Positions 1-13,922 of a stretch of DNA of 64,000 nucleotides are shown one piece after another. Source of the stretch: Blastococcus saxobsidens (GTDB lineage: Bacteria > Actinomycetota > Actinomycetes > Mycobacteriales > Geodermatophilaceae); the NCBI RefSeq assembly GCF_002938435.1, contig NZ_POQT01000025.1, positions 1 through 64,000 of the forward strand, in the 5' to 3' direction. Each line of letters begins with the position of its first letter. Position 1 is the stretch's first letter. The notes beneath the pieces were generated by a model that was given only the letters and a program-made list of their open reading frames with translations, had not been told where the DNA came from and searched no databases. The translations under genes were made by a program, and so were the position numbers.

Positions 1-120
1 GCCTCCTCTGGTGGCGGAGCGGTTCCTCGACAGCTCCACTCCACACCGGGAGGCCTTCGCCCATCTACAGCTCAGACACTGTGATCGCAGGTCCTCGACC
101 AACGTGCCTGGGCATCACAG

Positions 121-1086
121 CTAGGGCGTGCCTCCCACCGGCGGTCCGGACGGGGTCCGGGCGTGCAGCTGCAGCTTGGCGAACAGGTCCTCGACCATCA
201 GCCGGCAGTCGAGCTGGGTGTAGACGCGCATCGGCCGCGCACCGGGAGCGGGGGTGTACTGCCCGTCCGCGGAGATCCCCGGCGTCTCCCGGACGACGTG
301 CCGGCTCGAGCTGGGATCCGGCTCGAACGCCGACTGCAGCGCGGTGAGCAGCACCAGCGGGTTGTCCCCGAGGATGTAGGTCTCGCCGAGGTCGAACCCA
401 TGCCGGAGGGCCTGCGTGCGAAGGCCGTCCAGCGCGGCGAACAGCCGGGCTCCCAGCGGCCCCTGCTCGGCCATCCGCAGCTGCAGCTCGGCGAAGGTGA
501 CCAGGGTCTGCCGGTAGGCGTCGCGCGGCACCTGCCAGATCGGGACGGCGGCGTCGCCGAACACGACGGATCCGGCCAGCACGTCGATGAGCAGGTTGTA
601 CTCGATCGGCATCGCGCCGGGCGGCGGCTCGGCCAGGCCGGCGTGCTCGGGGCCGCCGATCCAGACCAGCGTGAGCCGCTCGGCGATCCGCGGCTCGATC
701 AGCCAGGCACTGGCGATCTCGGTGAGCCCGGCGCCCGCGCAGACGTACAGCGGGCTGTCGACGTCGGTGCGCATGGCCTCGGCCACCAGCGCCTCGGCGG
801 CCGCGGACCGGATCGGCGTCGCGCGGTCGGCGAGGCCGACGTCGGAGCCGGCGAGGACCGGGACGTCGGTGCGGCCGGCCAGCGCCAGCACCTCGCGGGC
901 GAGCTCGGCGGCGTTGTCGGCGGTGGTGTCGGAGGGGTCGAAGTGGTCGCCGGGCCGCAGGTGCGAGCCGATGACCAGCCGCAGGTCGACCGACGGGGAG
1001 AGCGCGTGGTGCGCCAGCTGGACGAGGCCGTCGGGGTCGCCGCTGAAGTCGTTGTCGACGACGACGCGGATCCGGGGTCGGCTCAT
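121..1086 (-). CDS. Nucleoside hydrolase family protein
   Basis: This 321-residue protein resembles the inosine-uridine nucleoside N-ribohydrolase superfamily, which cleaves the N-glycosidic bond of nucleosides in the cytoplasm. The N-terminus reads VVVDNDFSGDPDG at about residues 8-20, a variant of the DxDxxxDD calcium-binding signature in which one of the paired aspartates differs, so the substrate is uncertain. It starts with ATG 3 bp after the stop of the upstream exporter gene, so it is almost certainly the last gene of a TetR-exporter-hydrolase operon. It ends in TAG, followed in frame by a TGA two codons later. A nucleoside or nucleoside-like drug may be the shared substrate of exporter and hydrolase; that is inference only. 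Confidence 0.8.
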   Translation of the reverse strand: MSRPRIRVVVDNDFSGDPDGLVQLAHHALSPSVDLRLVIGSHLRPGDHFDPSDTTADNAAELAREVLALAGRTDVPVLAGSDVGLADRATPIRSAAAEALVAEAMRTDVDSPLYVCAGAGLTEIASAWLIEPRIAERLTLVWIGGPEHAGLAEPPPGAMPIEYNLLIDVLAGSVVFGDAAVPIWQVPRDAYRQTLVTFAELQLRMAEQGPLGARLFAALDGLRTQALRHGFDLGETYILGDNPLVLLTALQSAFEPDPSSSRHVVRETPGISADGQYTPAPGARPMRVYTQLDCRLMVEDLFAKLQLHARTPSGPPVGGTP

Positions 1087-1089
1087 CGG

Positions 1090-4088
<2,999 letters not shown>

Positions 4089-4179
4089 GCGCCGCGCCGG
4101 CGCAGGACCCCGGACCTCCCGTCCCCTCTGGCTCCGCGTGGCGGCGCGAGCGGCGAGCGGGAGGCGCCGGCCCTACTGA

Positions 4180-4958
<779 letters not shown>

Positions 4959-4959
<1 letters not shown>

Positions 4960-5732
4960 TGAGCGGCATTCTCGAGGGCAAGAAGGTCCTGATCACCGGC
5001 GTGCTGACCGAGGCGTCGATCGCCTTCGCCACGGCGCGCCTGGCCCAGGAGCAGGGCGCCACCGTCGTCCTCTCCAACTTCGGCCGCGCCCTGTCGCTGT
5101 GCCAGCGGATCGCCAAGCGGCTCCCGCAGGAGGCGGCGGTCGTCGAGCTCGACGTCACGGACACCGGGCACCTGTCGACGCTCGCCGACCGCCTGCGCGA
5201 GCAGGGCTTCGACCGCCTCGACGGCGTCGTCCACTCCATCGGGTTCGCTCCGCAGGAGGCGATGGGCGAGGGCTTCCCGGAGGTCGCCTGGGAGCACGCC
5301 GCGACCGCGTTCCAGGTGTCGTCCTGGTCCTACGCCTCGTTGACCCAGGCCTGCCGGCCGCTGCTGGCGAACCCGTCGTCGGTCGTCGGGCTGACCTTCG
5401 ACGCCTCCGTCGCCTGGCCGGTCTACGGCTGGATGGGGGCGGCCAAGGCCGCCCTGGAGTCGGTCAGCCGCTACGTCGCCCGCGAGCTCGGGCCCGACGG
5501 CGTGCGGTCCAACATCGTCGCCGCCGGTCCGCTGCGCAGCATGGCCATGAAATCCATCCCCGGCAGCAAGCAGTTCGAGGAGGCCTGGGAGGGCCGCGCC
5601 CCGCTGGGCTGGTCGGTCACCGACACCGAGCCCGCCGGCAAGGCCGTGGTCGCCCTGCTGTCGGAGTGGTTCCCCGCCACCACCGGGGAGATCGTCCACG
5701 TCGACGGGGGCTTCCACGCCGTAGGCGTGTGA
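4959..5732 (+). CDS. inhA: Enoyl-ACP reductase, InhA/FabI type
   Basis: This 257-residue NADH-dependent trans-2-enoyl-ACP reductase performs the last reduction of each FAS-II cycle. It has the FabI-type glycine pattern (ITGVLTEASIAFATA) instead of the classical GxxxGxG. The catalytic pair is Tyr-X6-Lys in VYGWMGAAKAALESV, matching Tyr158/Lys165 of mycobacterial InhA. The substrate-loop region reads AAGPLRSMAMKSIPG. It starts on the ATG that overlaps the fabG stop. The 3' end (codons for HAVGV) is itself a small palindrome that is repeated downstream. Whether this reductase prefers long acyl chains, as mycobacterial InhA does, cannot be told from the sequence alone. Confidence 0.95.
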
Positions 5733-5759
5733 AAGTCATAGAGCCACGCCGTCGGCGTG
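5715..5759 (+). repeat. Two tandem CACGCC-N3-GGCGTG hairpins between inhA and hemH
   Basis: Two nearly identical perfect palindromes, CACGCC-gta-GGCGTG (5715-5729) and CACGCC-gtc-GGCGTG (5745-5759), are spaced exactly 30 bp apart. The first is inside the last codons of inhA; the second is in the inhA-hemH gap, 41 bp before the chosen hemH start. The flanking CCACGCCGT is also duplicated, so a local 30-bp duplication is the likely origin. A role in transcript processing or attenuation is possible but untested. Confidence 0.6.
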
Positions 5760-5800
5760 CGAGTGCATCCGCCGACGCCCCGCAAGAAGAAAGAGCACAC

Positions 5801-6946
5801 GTGCCCCGCGCCATCGTCGACATCACCCCTGCCGGTCAGCGTCCCGACGAGGACCCCTCGCTGGCCGTCCGCAACAACGGCGGCGCGCAGCCGTCGTCCG
5901 CTCCGGCCCCGGCCGGCCGCCGGGAGGCGCTGCTGCTGCTCTCCTTCGGCGGCCCCGAGGGCCACGACGACGTGATGCCGTTCCTGGAGAACGTCACCCG
6001 TGGTCGCGGCATCCCGCGGGAACGCCTGGAGGAGGTCGCCGAGCACTACCACCACTTCGGCGGCGTCAGCCCGATCAACGACCAGAACAAGGCGCTGATC
6101 GCCGCCCTCGAGGGCGGGCTCAGGGCAGCCGGCGTCGACCTGCCGGTCTACTGGGGCAACCGCAACTGGGCGCCCTACGTCGAGGACGTCTGGCAGCAGA
6201 TGGCCGACGACGGCATCGAGCACGCCTACGTCCTGGCGACGTCGGCGTACGCGTCCTTCTCCGGGTGCCGGCAGTACCACGAGGACATCGCCCGCGCCCG
6301 CGCCGCCATGACCGGCGACGCCGCGGCGCCGGGTGGGCCGACGGCGGAGAAGCTGCCGCACTACTTCGATGCCGAGGGCTTCGTGCGGGCGAACGCCGAC
6401 GCCTTGGCCGCCGCGCTCGCCGAGCTGCCCACCGACGTGCGCGACCCGGCCCGGCTCGTCGCGACGGCGCACAGCATCCCGGACTCCATGGCCGCCGTCG
6501 CCGGGCCCGAAGGCCACGCCTACGAGACCGAGCTGCAGGCCGCCGCGCGTCTCGTCGTCGACCTCGTGGCACCCGGCCGGGCCTTCGACCTGGTGTGGCA
6601 GAGCCGCAGCGGCCCGCCGTCGGTGCCGTGGCTGGAGCCGGACGTCAACGACCACCTCGAGGCGCTGGCCGGGGCCGGGGAGAAGGCCGTCGTCCTCTTC
6701 CCGGTCGGGTTCGTCAGCGACCACCTCGAGGTCATCTGGGACCTGGACAACGAGGCCAGGGAGACCGCCGAGAAGGTGGGCCTGGCCTTCGCCCGCGCGG
6801 CGACGGCCGGCACGCACCCGGAGTTCGTGCGGTCGCTGGTCGAGCTGCTGGTGGAGCGCCGGGCCGGGGGAGAGCCGCGGCTGGGCACCAACTGCCCGGC
6901 GTCGTGCTGCTTCACCCCGCCACGTCCGGCCCGGCCCACCGCCTGA
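5801..6946 (+). CDS. hemH: Ferrochelatase (coproporphyrin ferrochelatase type)
   Basis: This 381-residue enzyme inserts ferrous iron into a porphyrin; in actinobacteria the family (CpfC) acts on coproporphyrin III. Visible landmarks are LLLSFGGPEGHDDVMPFLEN near the N-terminus, SAYASFSGCRQY, the catalytic histidine in ATAHSIPDSM, and the acidic GFVSDHLEVIWDLD segment. A cysteine cluster near the C-terminus (NCPASCC), together with the cysteine in SGCRQY, suggests the [2Fe-2S] cluster known in actinobacterial ferrochelatases. GTG 5801 is favoured although its ribosome-binding site is weak (AAGAAGAAAGAG); an in-frame GTG at 5729 would give a 24-residue basic extension. It is the third gene of the fabG-inhA-hemH run, an order conserved in mycobacteria. 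Confidence 0.93.
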   Translation: MPRAIVDITPAGQRPDEDPSLAVRNNGGAQPSSAPAPAGRREALLLLSFGGPEGHDDVMPFLENVTRGRGIPRERLEEVAEHYHHFGGVSPINDQNKALIAALEGGLRAAGVDLPVYWGNRNWAPYVEDVWQQMADDGIEHAYVLATSAYASFSGCRQYHEDIARARAAMTGDAAAPGGPTAEKLPHYFDAEGFVRANADALAAALAELPTDVRDPARLVATAHSIPDSMAAVAGPEGHAYETELQAAARLVVDLVAPGRAFDLVWQSRSGPPSVPWLEPDVNDHLEALAGAGEKAVVLFPVGFVSDHLEVIWDLDNEARETAEKVGLAFARAATAGTHPEFVRSLVELLVERRAGGEPRLGTNCPASCCFTPPRPARPTA

Positions 6947-6952
6947 CCCGCG

Positions 6953-7020
6953 CTCCGGGAGCCGAACCCGTCCTCCGGCCGTCCTGCGGGACTCGCGGAG
7001 GGTGCGTCCGGCTCCCGGAG
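6953..7020. terminator. Large bidirectional hairpin between hemH and the amidohydrolase
   Basis: A perfect 12-bp outer stem (CTCCGGGAGCCG at 6953-6964 with CGGCTCCCGGAG at 7009-7020) encloses an inner CCTCCG/CGGAGG stem and a GTCC/GGAC hairpin. It lies between two convergent genes, so it probably terminates both. There is no clear T-tract, as is usual in this GC-rich group. Confidence 0.75.
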
Positions 7021-7040
7021 CAGGTGGCGGTACGGCCGGG

Positions 7041-8687
7041 TCAGCCCGTCCCGGCCGCCTGGTGCGTGGCGACCCCACCGGCCACGGTCCGGACCACCCG
7101 CGCCTCCAGCAGGGAGTCCACGCCCTCGGTGAACGGGTCGCGGTCGATCACCGTGAAGTCCGCCAACCGGCCGGGGGAGAGCGCGCCCCGTTCCTCCTCG
7201 GCGCAGCACGACCAGGCCGCGTCGTAGGTCGCGTGCTGCAGGGCGTCGGCCAGCGGCAGCGCGAAGGCCGGCACGTTCGCCGGGAGCGAGCGGTCCAGGG
7301 CGGACCTGCGGGTCGTCGCCACGTACAGGTTGGGCAGCGGCGAGTGCGGTGCCGTGGGGGCATCGGTGCCGAAGGCGAGCCGCGCGCCCGTCGCGGAGTA
7401 CTCCGGCCAGGCATAGCCGCGCTCCACCCGCGAGTCGCCCAGCATCGCCCGCCAGTTGTCCTGCACGGCGGGGTCGGCGTGCACCGGCTGCATGGACGCC
7501 GTGACCCCCAGGCGACCCAGCCGCGGCACGTCGGCTGGGTCCACGTACTCCAGGTGCTCGATGCGGTGCCGCCGAGGGCGCGGGCCGTTCGTCGCCACCG
7601 CGTGCTCGAGGGCGTCGAGCGTGATCCGGGCCGCCTGGTCCCCGATGGCGTGCACGGCGATCTGCAGACCGGCGGCGTCGGCCGCGGCGACCGCCGGTGC
7701 CAGGGTGTCGAGGTCCCAGATCGGGCCCGGCAGCGCACCGTTGGCGTACGGCGCCGTCAGGGCGGCCGTGCAGCCGTCGATCACCCCGTCCACCACGAAC
7801 TTGACGCCCGTCATGCGCAGCCACGGTGAGCGGTGCTCCCGGGCCAGCCGGGCCGCCGTCTCGACCTGCGCCAGGTGGGCCGCGGTGTCCCCGGCGCGCT
7901 CCATGAACCAGTGGCCCACGATCCGGACGGGCAGGTCGCCGGCGCGGTGGGCTCGGTCCATCGCGGCCAGGCCGAGCTCGTCCACCGCCATGTCCACGAC
8001 CCCGGTGATCCCGGCCTCGGCGTACGCCGTGACGGCGGCGGACAGGTGGTGGTCGCGGTCGGCGTCGGTCCGCCGCGCGGCGAGGAACGGCCAGACGATG
8101 TCCTGCATGGCCGTCTCGTCGATGAAGCCGGTGGCCTCGCCGGTCCGGGGGTCGCGCGCGATGGTGCCCCCGACCGGGTCCGGGGTGTCGCGGCCGATCC
8201 CGAGCTCCTCGAGCGCGCGGCTGTTGACCCACACGGAGTGGTAGTCGTTGGCGTCCAGGTAGACCGGTCGGTCGGGGCAGACGGCGTCGAGCATCTCGCG
8301 CGTCGGCCGGCCCCCGGGCACCGCGGAGAAGAGCCACCCCGTCCCCAGGACCCGTGGCGCATCCGGGTGGGCCGTGGTCCAGTCGCGGATCCGGCGCTGG
8401 ATCTCGCCCAGGTCGCGGGCGTCGCGCAGGTGCACCCGGGTGAGCGCGTCCCCGGTCATGAGCACGTGCGTGTGCGCGTCGACGAAGCCGGGGACCACCA
8501 GGCCGCCGTCGAGGTCCACGACGTCGGCACCGCTGCCGGCCACCTCGACCGCCTCGGCGGCGCTGCCGACGTGGACGAGCCGGTCCCCGCGGACGGCCAG
8601 CGCCTCCGCGGGAGGGGAGCCGGGACCGGTGAAGACGGCGGCGCCGCGGTACAGCGTCGTCCGGTCAGCGGGCCGCGGGTTCGACAT
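7041..8687 (-). CDS. Amidohydrolase family 3 (YtcJ-like) metal-dependent hydrolase
   Basis: This is a 548-residue cytoplasmic amidohydrolase. The metal-binding residues are recognisable in order: DAHTHV near residue 70, the FVVDGVIDG region, HAIGD, HRIEHLEY, and GTDAP near the C-terminal third. The length and the HxH-then-DGVIDG arrangement fit the YtcJ/amidohydrolase-3 group, whose substrates are mostly unknown amides or cyclic ureides. ATG 8687 is preferred over the GTG two codons earlier because GGAAAGGG lies at the right distance. It overlaps the 3' end of the NCS1 permease gene by 23 bp, so it is in the same operon. The pairing with an NCS1 permease suggests uptake and hydrolysis of a nucleobase, hydantoin or allantoin-like compound (inference). 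Confidence 0.87.
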   Translation of the reverse strand: MSNPRPADRTTLYRGAAVFTGPGSPPAEALAVRGDRLVHVGSAAEAVEVAGSGADVVDLDGGLVVPGFVDAHTHVLMTGDALTRVHLRDARDLGEIQRRIRDWTTAHPDAPRVLGTGWLFSAVPGGRPTREMLDAVCPDRPVYLDANDYHSVWVNSRALEELGIGRDTPDPVGGTIARDPRTGEATGFIDETAMQDIVWPFLAARRTDADRDHHLSAAVTAYAEAGITGVVDMAVDELGLAAMDRAHRAGDLPVRIVGHWFMERAGDTAAHLAQVETAARLAREHRSPWLRMTGVKFVVDGVIDGCTAALTAPYANGALPGPIWDLDTLAPAVAAADAAGLQIAVHAIGDQAARITLDALEHAVATNGPRPRRHRIEHLEYVDPADVPRLGRLGVTASMQPVHADPAVQDNWRAMLGDSRVERGYAWPEYSATGARLAFGTDAPTAPHSPLPNLYVATTRRSALDRSLPANVPAFALPLADALQHATYDAAWSCCAEEERGALSPGRLADFTVIDRDPFTEGVDSLLEARVVRTVAGGVATHQAAGTG

Positions 8688-10119
8688 ATCCACCCTTTCC
8701 GGCAGGGATGACGACCAGGCGCGTCAACACGTAGTAGAGAACGCCGGCCACGAGGAAGGCCGGGAGTGTGGCGGTGGTGTAGCGGAAGAAGGCCGCCGAC
8801 TCGAAGGTGAGGGGGTCGAGGATGAAGTAGTAGGTCAGGCCACCGGCCGCCACCGAGAGGAAGGCGACGGGGTTGAACCCGCCCCAGAAGCTGTAGCGGG
8901 AGACGCCCTCCGGCTCGTAGAGGCCGCGCACGTGCAGTGTCCGCCTCCGCAGCAGGTAGAAGTCGACGAAGTAGACGGCGCACAGGGGCGCCAGGATCAG
9001 CGACACCCACGCGAGGAACTTGAAGTAGTTGTCGTAGATCGTCCCCGGCCAGAAGACGACCACCGCGGCGGGCGCGAACAGCAGGGCCGACAGCACCGGC
9101 CAGGCCATCCGTCGGGTCGGTGCACCACCCGCGCGCCGGATGGCCAGGCTGCCGGAGTACGTCTGGCCGACCATGCTGGTCACGTTGGCGAATCCGACGA
9201 AGACCAGGGCGAGGACGCCCAGCACGGCCCCACCGAGCGGCACCATCCAGACCGTCGGGTCGGCATCAGCCAGGACGAGGGCGGCGAACGAGCCGACGAC
9301 GCCGGCCACGACGCTGCACAGGAACAGCCCGATCATGTTGGGCCAGAAGGCCGCGCGCTGCGTGGTCGTCAGGCGGGCGAGGTTGCCCATGATCGTCCAC
9401 CAGGAGAACCCGACGCCGAGGCTCAGCTCGACGGCGATCGCCCAGTCGAGGCCCGGGTCACCGAACGGCGCCAGCGGCTCGGCGGCGAGCAGCTCGGACC
9501 AGGAGCGCTCGGTGAAGATCGCGGCCAGCATGACGAGGATGACCACGATCAGCGCGGGAGCCACGAACTTGTTGACCCACTCGATGGACACCGGCCCCTT
9601 CACCAGCACGGCCCAGGAGATCAGGATCGCGAACAGCGCCGCGGTGATGACCATCGCGCCGTTCGGGCCGAAGTCCGTGCCCAGCGCGGAGTTGCTGACG
9701 TTCACGATGGCCCGGCCGAACATGATGGCGAGGATCGCGTTCCAGCCGGCCGCCGCGAGCGGGAACAGCACGAGGACGAGGGCCCGCGAGCCGTTGCTGC
9801 CGAAGACCGTGCGCAGGACGGTGTACTGCTCGACGCCGTACTTCGCCGACGGGATGCACACCGTCAGGGAGACCAGGACGACCCCGAGCAGGTTGCCGAT
9901 GACGCTGGCGGCGATGGCCGTCTCGGCGCCCACGAACACGGCGAGGACGCCGCCGCTGAGGAAGGCCCAGGTGGCGATCGCCAGGCCGATGTTGACCGAC
10001 GTGAACGACCAGAAGCCCCAGATGCGCTCGGAGGAGAGGGTGGGCAGGTCGCTGGTCCCGGCGTCACCGGTGGCTCCCGCGGCCGGCGCCGCCGCCGTGC
10101 TGCCCGTCAGCTCGCTCAT
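8665..10119 (-). CDS. NCS1 family nucleobase/hydantoin-type permease
   Basis: This is a 484-residue inner-membrane transporter with about 12 helices. The start of helix 1 (IWGFWSFTSVNIGLAIATWA) and the family-typical WNAILAIMFGRAI segment identify the nucleobase:cation symporter-1 family, whose members take up cytosine, purines, uracil, allantoin, thiamine or hydantoins. It begins with ATG overlapping the stop of the upstream small membrane protein and runs into the amidohydrolase gene. The three genes form a tight operon divergent from a TetR regulator. The specific substrate is not determined. Confidence 0.88.
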   Translation of the reverse strand: MSELTGSTAAAPAAGATGDAGTSDLPTLSSERIWGFWSFTSVNIGLAIATWAFLSGGVLAVFVGAETAIAASVIGNLLGVVLVSLTVCIPSAKYGVEQYTVLRTVFGSNGSRALVLVLFPLAAAGWNAILAIMFGRAIVNVSNSALGTDFGPNGAMVITAALFAILISWAVLVKGPVSIEWVNKFVAPALIVVILVMLAAIFTERSWSELLAAEPLAPFGDPGLDWAIAVELSLGVGFSWWTIMGNLARLTTTQRAAFWPNMIGLFLCSVVAGVVGSFAALVLADADPTVWMVPLGGAVLGVLALVFVGFANVTSMVGQTYSGSLAIRRAGGAPTRRMAWPVLSALLFAPAAVVVFWPGTIYDNYFKFLAWVSLILAPLCAVYFVDFYLLRRRTLHVRGLYEPEGVSRYSFWGGFNPVAFLSVAAGGLTYYFILDPLTFESAAFFRYTTATLPAFLVAGVLYYVLTRLVVIPAGKGGYVEPAAR

Positions 10120-10283
10120 GCCGGGTAGCTCCAGACGATCATCGCGACGATCGTGAGGACGCCGAGGACGGCCAGGACGACCAGGTCCCGCGCCGGCAGG
10201 TCCGCGCGGGCCGGGTCGTCGTAGGTCGGGTCCTCGATCACCGCTAGCCGCGCCTGCAGCTCTCGTTCGAAGTCGTCGGGCAT
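10116..10283 (-). CDS. Small single-helix membrane protein, permease partner
   Basis: This 55-residue protein has an acidic, charged N-terminal half (MPDDFERELQARLAVIEDPT) followed by one membrane helix (VVLAVLGVLTIVAMIVW). The ATG at 10283 has a GAGAGGA ribosome-binding site; a start 12 codons upstream would add a basic segment without one. The stop overlaps the start of the NCS1 permease (ATGA), which implies co-translation. Small proteins of this layout are often encoded just before sodium- or nucleobase-type symporters, but no function is established. Confidence 0.75.
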   Translation of the reverse strand: MPDDFERELQARLAVIEDPTYDDPARADLPARDLVVLAVLGVLTIVAMIVWSYPA

Positions 10284-10322
10284 CCTGCGTCCTCTCGAAG
10301 GGCGGAGCGGCTCCGGCACCGT

Positions 10323-10341
10323 TAACTAGCAGCGCTAGTTA
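10323..10341. promoter_or_regulatory. Palindromic operator between the permease operon and its TetR regulator
   Basis: A perfect inverted repeat, TAACTAGC-agc-GCTAGTTA, stands out as AT-rich in a GC-rich gap. It lies 40 bp upstream of the small membrane protein and 48 bp upstream of the divergent tetR start. It is very likely the binding site of the adjacent TetR protein and overlaps both promoters. Confidence 0.75.
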
Positions 10342-10388
10342 GGCGGGGAGGTTAGCGTCACATCGGCCTCGGGGGAAGAGGCAGCAGG

Positions 10389-11033
10389 ATGTCGGTGCGG
10401 GACGCGGCAGGGGAGGTGGACGTGGGACGGCGGTCGGAGCTCGCGCTGAGCCGCGAGGTCATCGCCCGGACGGCGCTGGCCATCCTGGACGAGGAGGGCG
10501 TGCGAGGACTGACCGTGCGAGGCATCGCCGGTCGCCTCGGCGTCCAGTCACCGTCGCTGTACAACCACGTGGCCTCCAAGGACGAGATCCTCGACGCGGT
10601 CACCGAGCTGATCGGCCGGGAGATCGACGTCAGCGGTCTCGACGACCCCGACTGGCGACGCGGGATGAGCGCCTTCGCCCGCAGCTACCGCCAGGCCTTC
10701 CGCGCCCACCCGGACGCTCTCGCCCTGATCGCTCGCCGCGCGGTCGAGACGCAGCCCGCACTCGCGACGTACGACGCCGCGCTCCGCGCCCTGCTCCGTG
10801 CCGGGTGGCCGTCGGCGGAGGCGCTGCAGCTGCTGGCGGCGATCGACTACCTGGTCCTCGGGTCGGTGCTGGTGCCGTTCACCGGCGGCTTCGTGCGCCG
10901 GCCGGCCGAGTACGCCGACGGCTACCCCTCGCTGGCGGCGGCCCTGGCCGGAGCCCCGGACCTGGCCGAGCTCGACGACAGCGGCTTCGAGCGCGGCCTG
11001 GCCGCCCTGCTGCGCGCGGGCCCCGCGGGCTGA
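10389..11033 (+). CDS. TetR family regulator (TetR_C_1-like)
   Basis: This is a 214-residue TetR-type repressor. The DNA-binding domain is residues 20-65: ALSREVIARTALAILDEEG, then VRGIAGRLGVQSPSLYNHVASK. The LYNHV recognition-helix ending and the C-terminal region (FRAHPDALALIARRAVETQP) resemble the tetracycline-repressor-like C-terminal domain subgroup. It is divergent from the permease-amidohydrolase operon, and the palindrome between them is the probable operator. The predicted inducer is the transported compound or a product of the amidohydrolase; this is inference from context. Confidence 0.88.
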   Translation: MSVRDAAGEVDVGRRSELALSREVIARTALAILDEEGVRGLTVRGIAGRLGVQSPSLYNHVASKDEILDAVTELIGREIDVSGLDDPDWRRGMSAFARSYRQAFRAHPDALALIARRAVETQPALATYDAALRALLRAGWPSAEALQLLAAIDYLVLGSVLVPFTGGFVRRPAEYADGYPSLAAALAGAPDLAELDDSGFERGLAALLRAGPAG

Positions 11034-11057
11034 GCGTCGTCGAGCGCGGTTCGTCGC

Positions 11058-12541
<1,484 letters not shown>

Positions 12542-12559
12542 GCACCGGGGTGCGACGCC

Positions 12560-13297
12560 TCAGCGGGGGACGGCGTTGTACGCCGCCGTCACCGCCTCCC
12601 GGACCGCGGTGCCCAGCGGCCGCAGGGCGGCGTCCCGCCGTGCCGCCTGCGCGTGGTTGACCGCTGCGCCCGGCGCGTCGGCCATCGCCAGGTCCAGGAC
12701 GGCGGCCACGCGCAGCGCCCGGCCGAGGATCGCCAGCGCGGTCGGGTCGTGGTCGTCCGGGAGCCCGGGGGCCGGCCGTGGGCGGGCGAGTCCGGCCAGC
12801 AGCTCGGGCACCTCCGGGTGCCAGCGGGCCAGGTCCAGCTCGACCAGGGTGCGGGCGGCGTCGGTGATCGCCAGGTCCAGCGCTCCCGACGCCGCCCGCA
12901 GGGTCCCCTCGACCGGCGGCGGCGGGGGCGCGACGCCGTCGAGCGCGACCGCCGTCCACTGCAGCACCTCCGGGCCGAGCGGCTCGGGCACGAGGACCAC
13001 CCGCTCGCCCACGGCGGCCTGCCCCGCCTCCAGGGCCACCGGCGCCAGCCCGGGGACCGCCGGAAGACCGCGGACGTCGCCGGGCGCGGGCAGCACGAGG
13101 CGCAGCCGGCCCTCACCGAGGCCGCGCAGCGCCGCCAGCGCCTCGCCCAGGGGAACGGCGCCGTCGGTGCCCGGCAGCCCGCTCACCCGGTGGGCGGTGT
13201 CGCCGGTGATGCCGTCCAGGGCGTCGTCGAAGGAGGCGCGTCCGGTGAGCCAGGCGGTGGCCCAGACCGCGAGCCGGCCGGCGGGGAAGTCGTGCAC
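12560..13297 (-). CDS. Hypothetical protein, alanine/leucine-rich
   Basis: I do not recognise this 245-residue protein. It opens with VHDFPAGRLAVWATAWLTGRASFDDALDGITG and is rich in Ala, Leu, Arg and Pro. It has no membrane segment, signal peptide or catalytic motif. The GTG at 13297 is chosen because the upstream residues look like noncoding GC-rich translation. Codon use is typical of its neighbours and the frame is long, so it is very probably real. It is encoded upstream of argG on the same strand but is separated by the ARG-box region, so it is not necessarily co-regulated. Confidence 0.65.
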   Translation of the reverse strand: MHDFPAGRLAVWATAWLTGRASFDDALDGITGDTAHRVSGLPGTDGAVPLGEALAALRGLGEGRLRLVLPAPGDVRGLPAVPGLAPVALEAGQAAVGERVVLVPEPLGPEVLQWTAVALDGVAPPPPPVEGTLRAASGALDLAITDAARTLVELDLARWHPEVPELLAGLARPRPAPGLPDDHDPTALAILGRALRVAAVLDLAMADAPGAAVNHAQAARRDAALRPLGTAVREAVTAAYNAVPR

Positions 13298-13407
13298 GGC
13301 AGCGAGGCTACGACCGCGCCCTGGGTGCTCGGGGATCTCCGTCACCGTTTCCGCAGGTCGGCGCGCTCCGGGTGAGACGAGGACCACCCGTCTGCCAGAC
13401 TCCGCGC

Positions 13408-13845
13408 ATGGCTGCCTGGCTGCTCTGGCTGATCGGTGCGGGTCTGCTCGCCGTCGGGGAGGTGCTGACCCTCGACCTGATGCTGCTCATGCTCGCCGGC
13501 GGTGCGCTGGGGGGCATGACCGTCGCCCTGCTGGGCGGGGCCGCGATCCTGCAGATCGTCACGTTCATCGTCGTCTCCGGGCTGCTGCTCGTGCTGGTCC
13601 GGCCCATCGCCACCAAGCACCTGACCAACCGGACGCCGCTGCAGCTCGACGGCGTCGACACGCTGGTCGGCCGCACGGCGAAGGTCACCCGGGACGTCGA
13701 CGTGAACGGTGGCCGCATCCAGCTCGGCGCCGATGAGTGGACCGCCCGCAGCCAGCAGGGCGGGGAAACCTTCGCGGTCGGCACGACCGTCCGCATCCTG
13801 CAGGTCGACGGCGCGACGGCGGTCGTGGGCGACGCGCTGGAGTGA
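13408..13845 (+). CDS. nfeD: NfeD-like membrane protein
   Basis: This is a 145-residue protein with two or three membrane helices in the first 75 residues (AAWLLWLIGAGLLAVGEVLT, then MLLMLAGGALGGMTVALLGG). A C-terminal OB-fold-like domain follows, containing the characteristic DTLVGRTAKVTRDV segment. This is the short NfeD form, without the protease domain. It lies 77 bp upstream of an SPFH/stomatin-like gene on the same strand. NfeD and SPFH proteins commonly occur together and are thought to act in membrane microdomain organisation or membrane-protein quality control. Confidence 0.85.
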   Translation: MAAWLLWLIGAGLLAVGEVLTLDLMLLMLAGGALGGMTVALLGGAAILQIVTFIVVSGLLLVLVRPIATKHLTNRTPLQLDGVDTLVGRTAKVTRDVDVNGGRIQLGADEWTARSQQGGETFAVGTTVRILQVDGATAVVGDALE

Positions 13846-13922
13846 ACGACGGGCGGGGGTGCTGACCGCGGCGGACCCGGCAGGGCAGGATCGGTCCCGA
13901 CCCTCGAGGAAGGGAGCCTGCC

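Noticed and set aside
1-120. 3' end of a gene at the window edge
   Set aside because: No frame shows protein-like composition or a recognisable C-terminus in these 120 bases.
5715-5759. CRISPR-like array
   Set aside because: Only two 15-bp palindromes, one inside coding sequence, with no spacers and no cas genes.
13345-13373. SigF-type promoter before nfeD
   Set aside because: GTTTCC is followed 17 bp later by GGGTGA, not GGGTA, so both the -10 sequence and the spacing are off.
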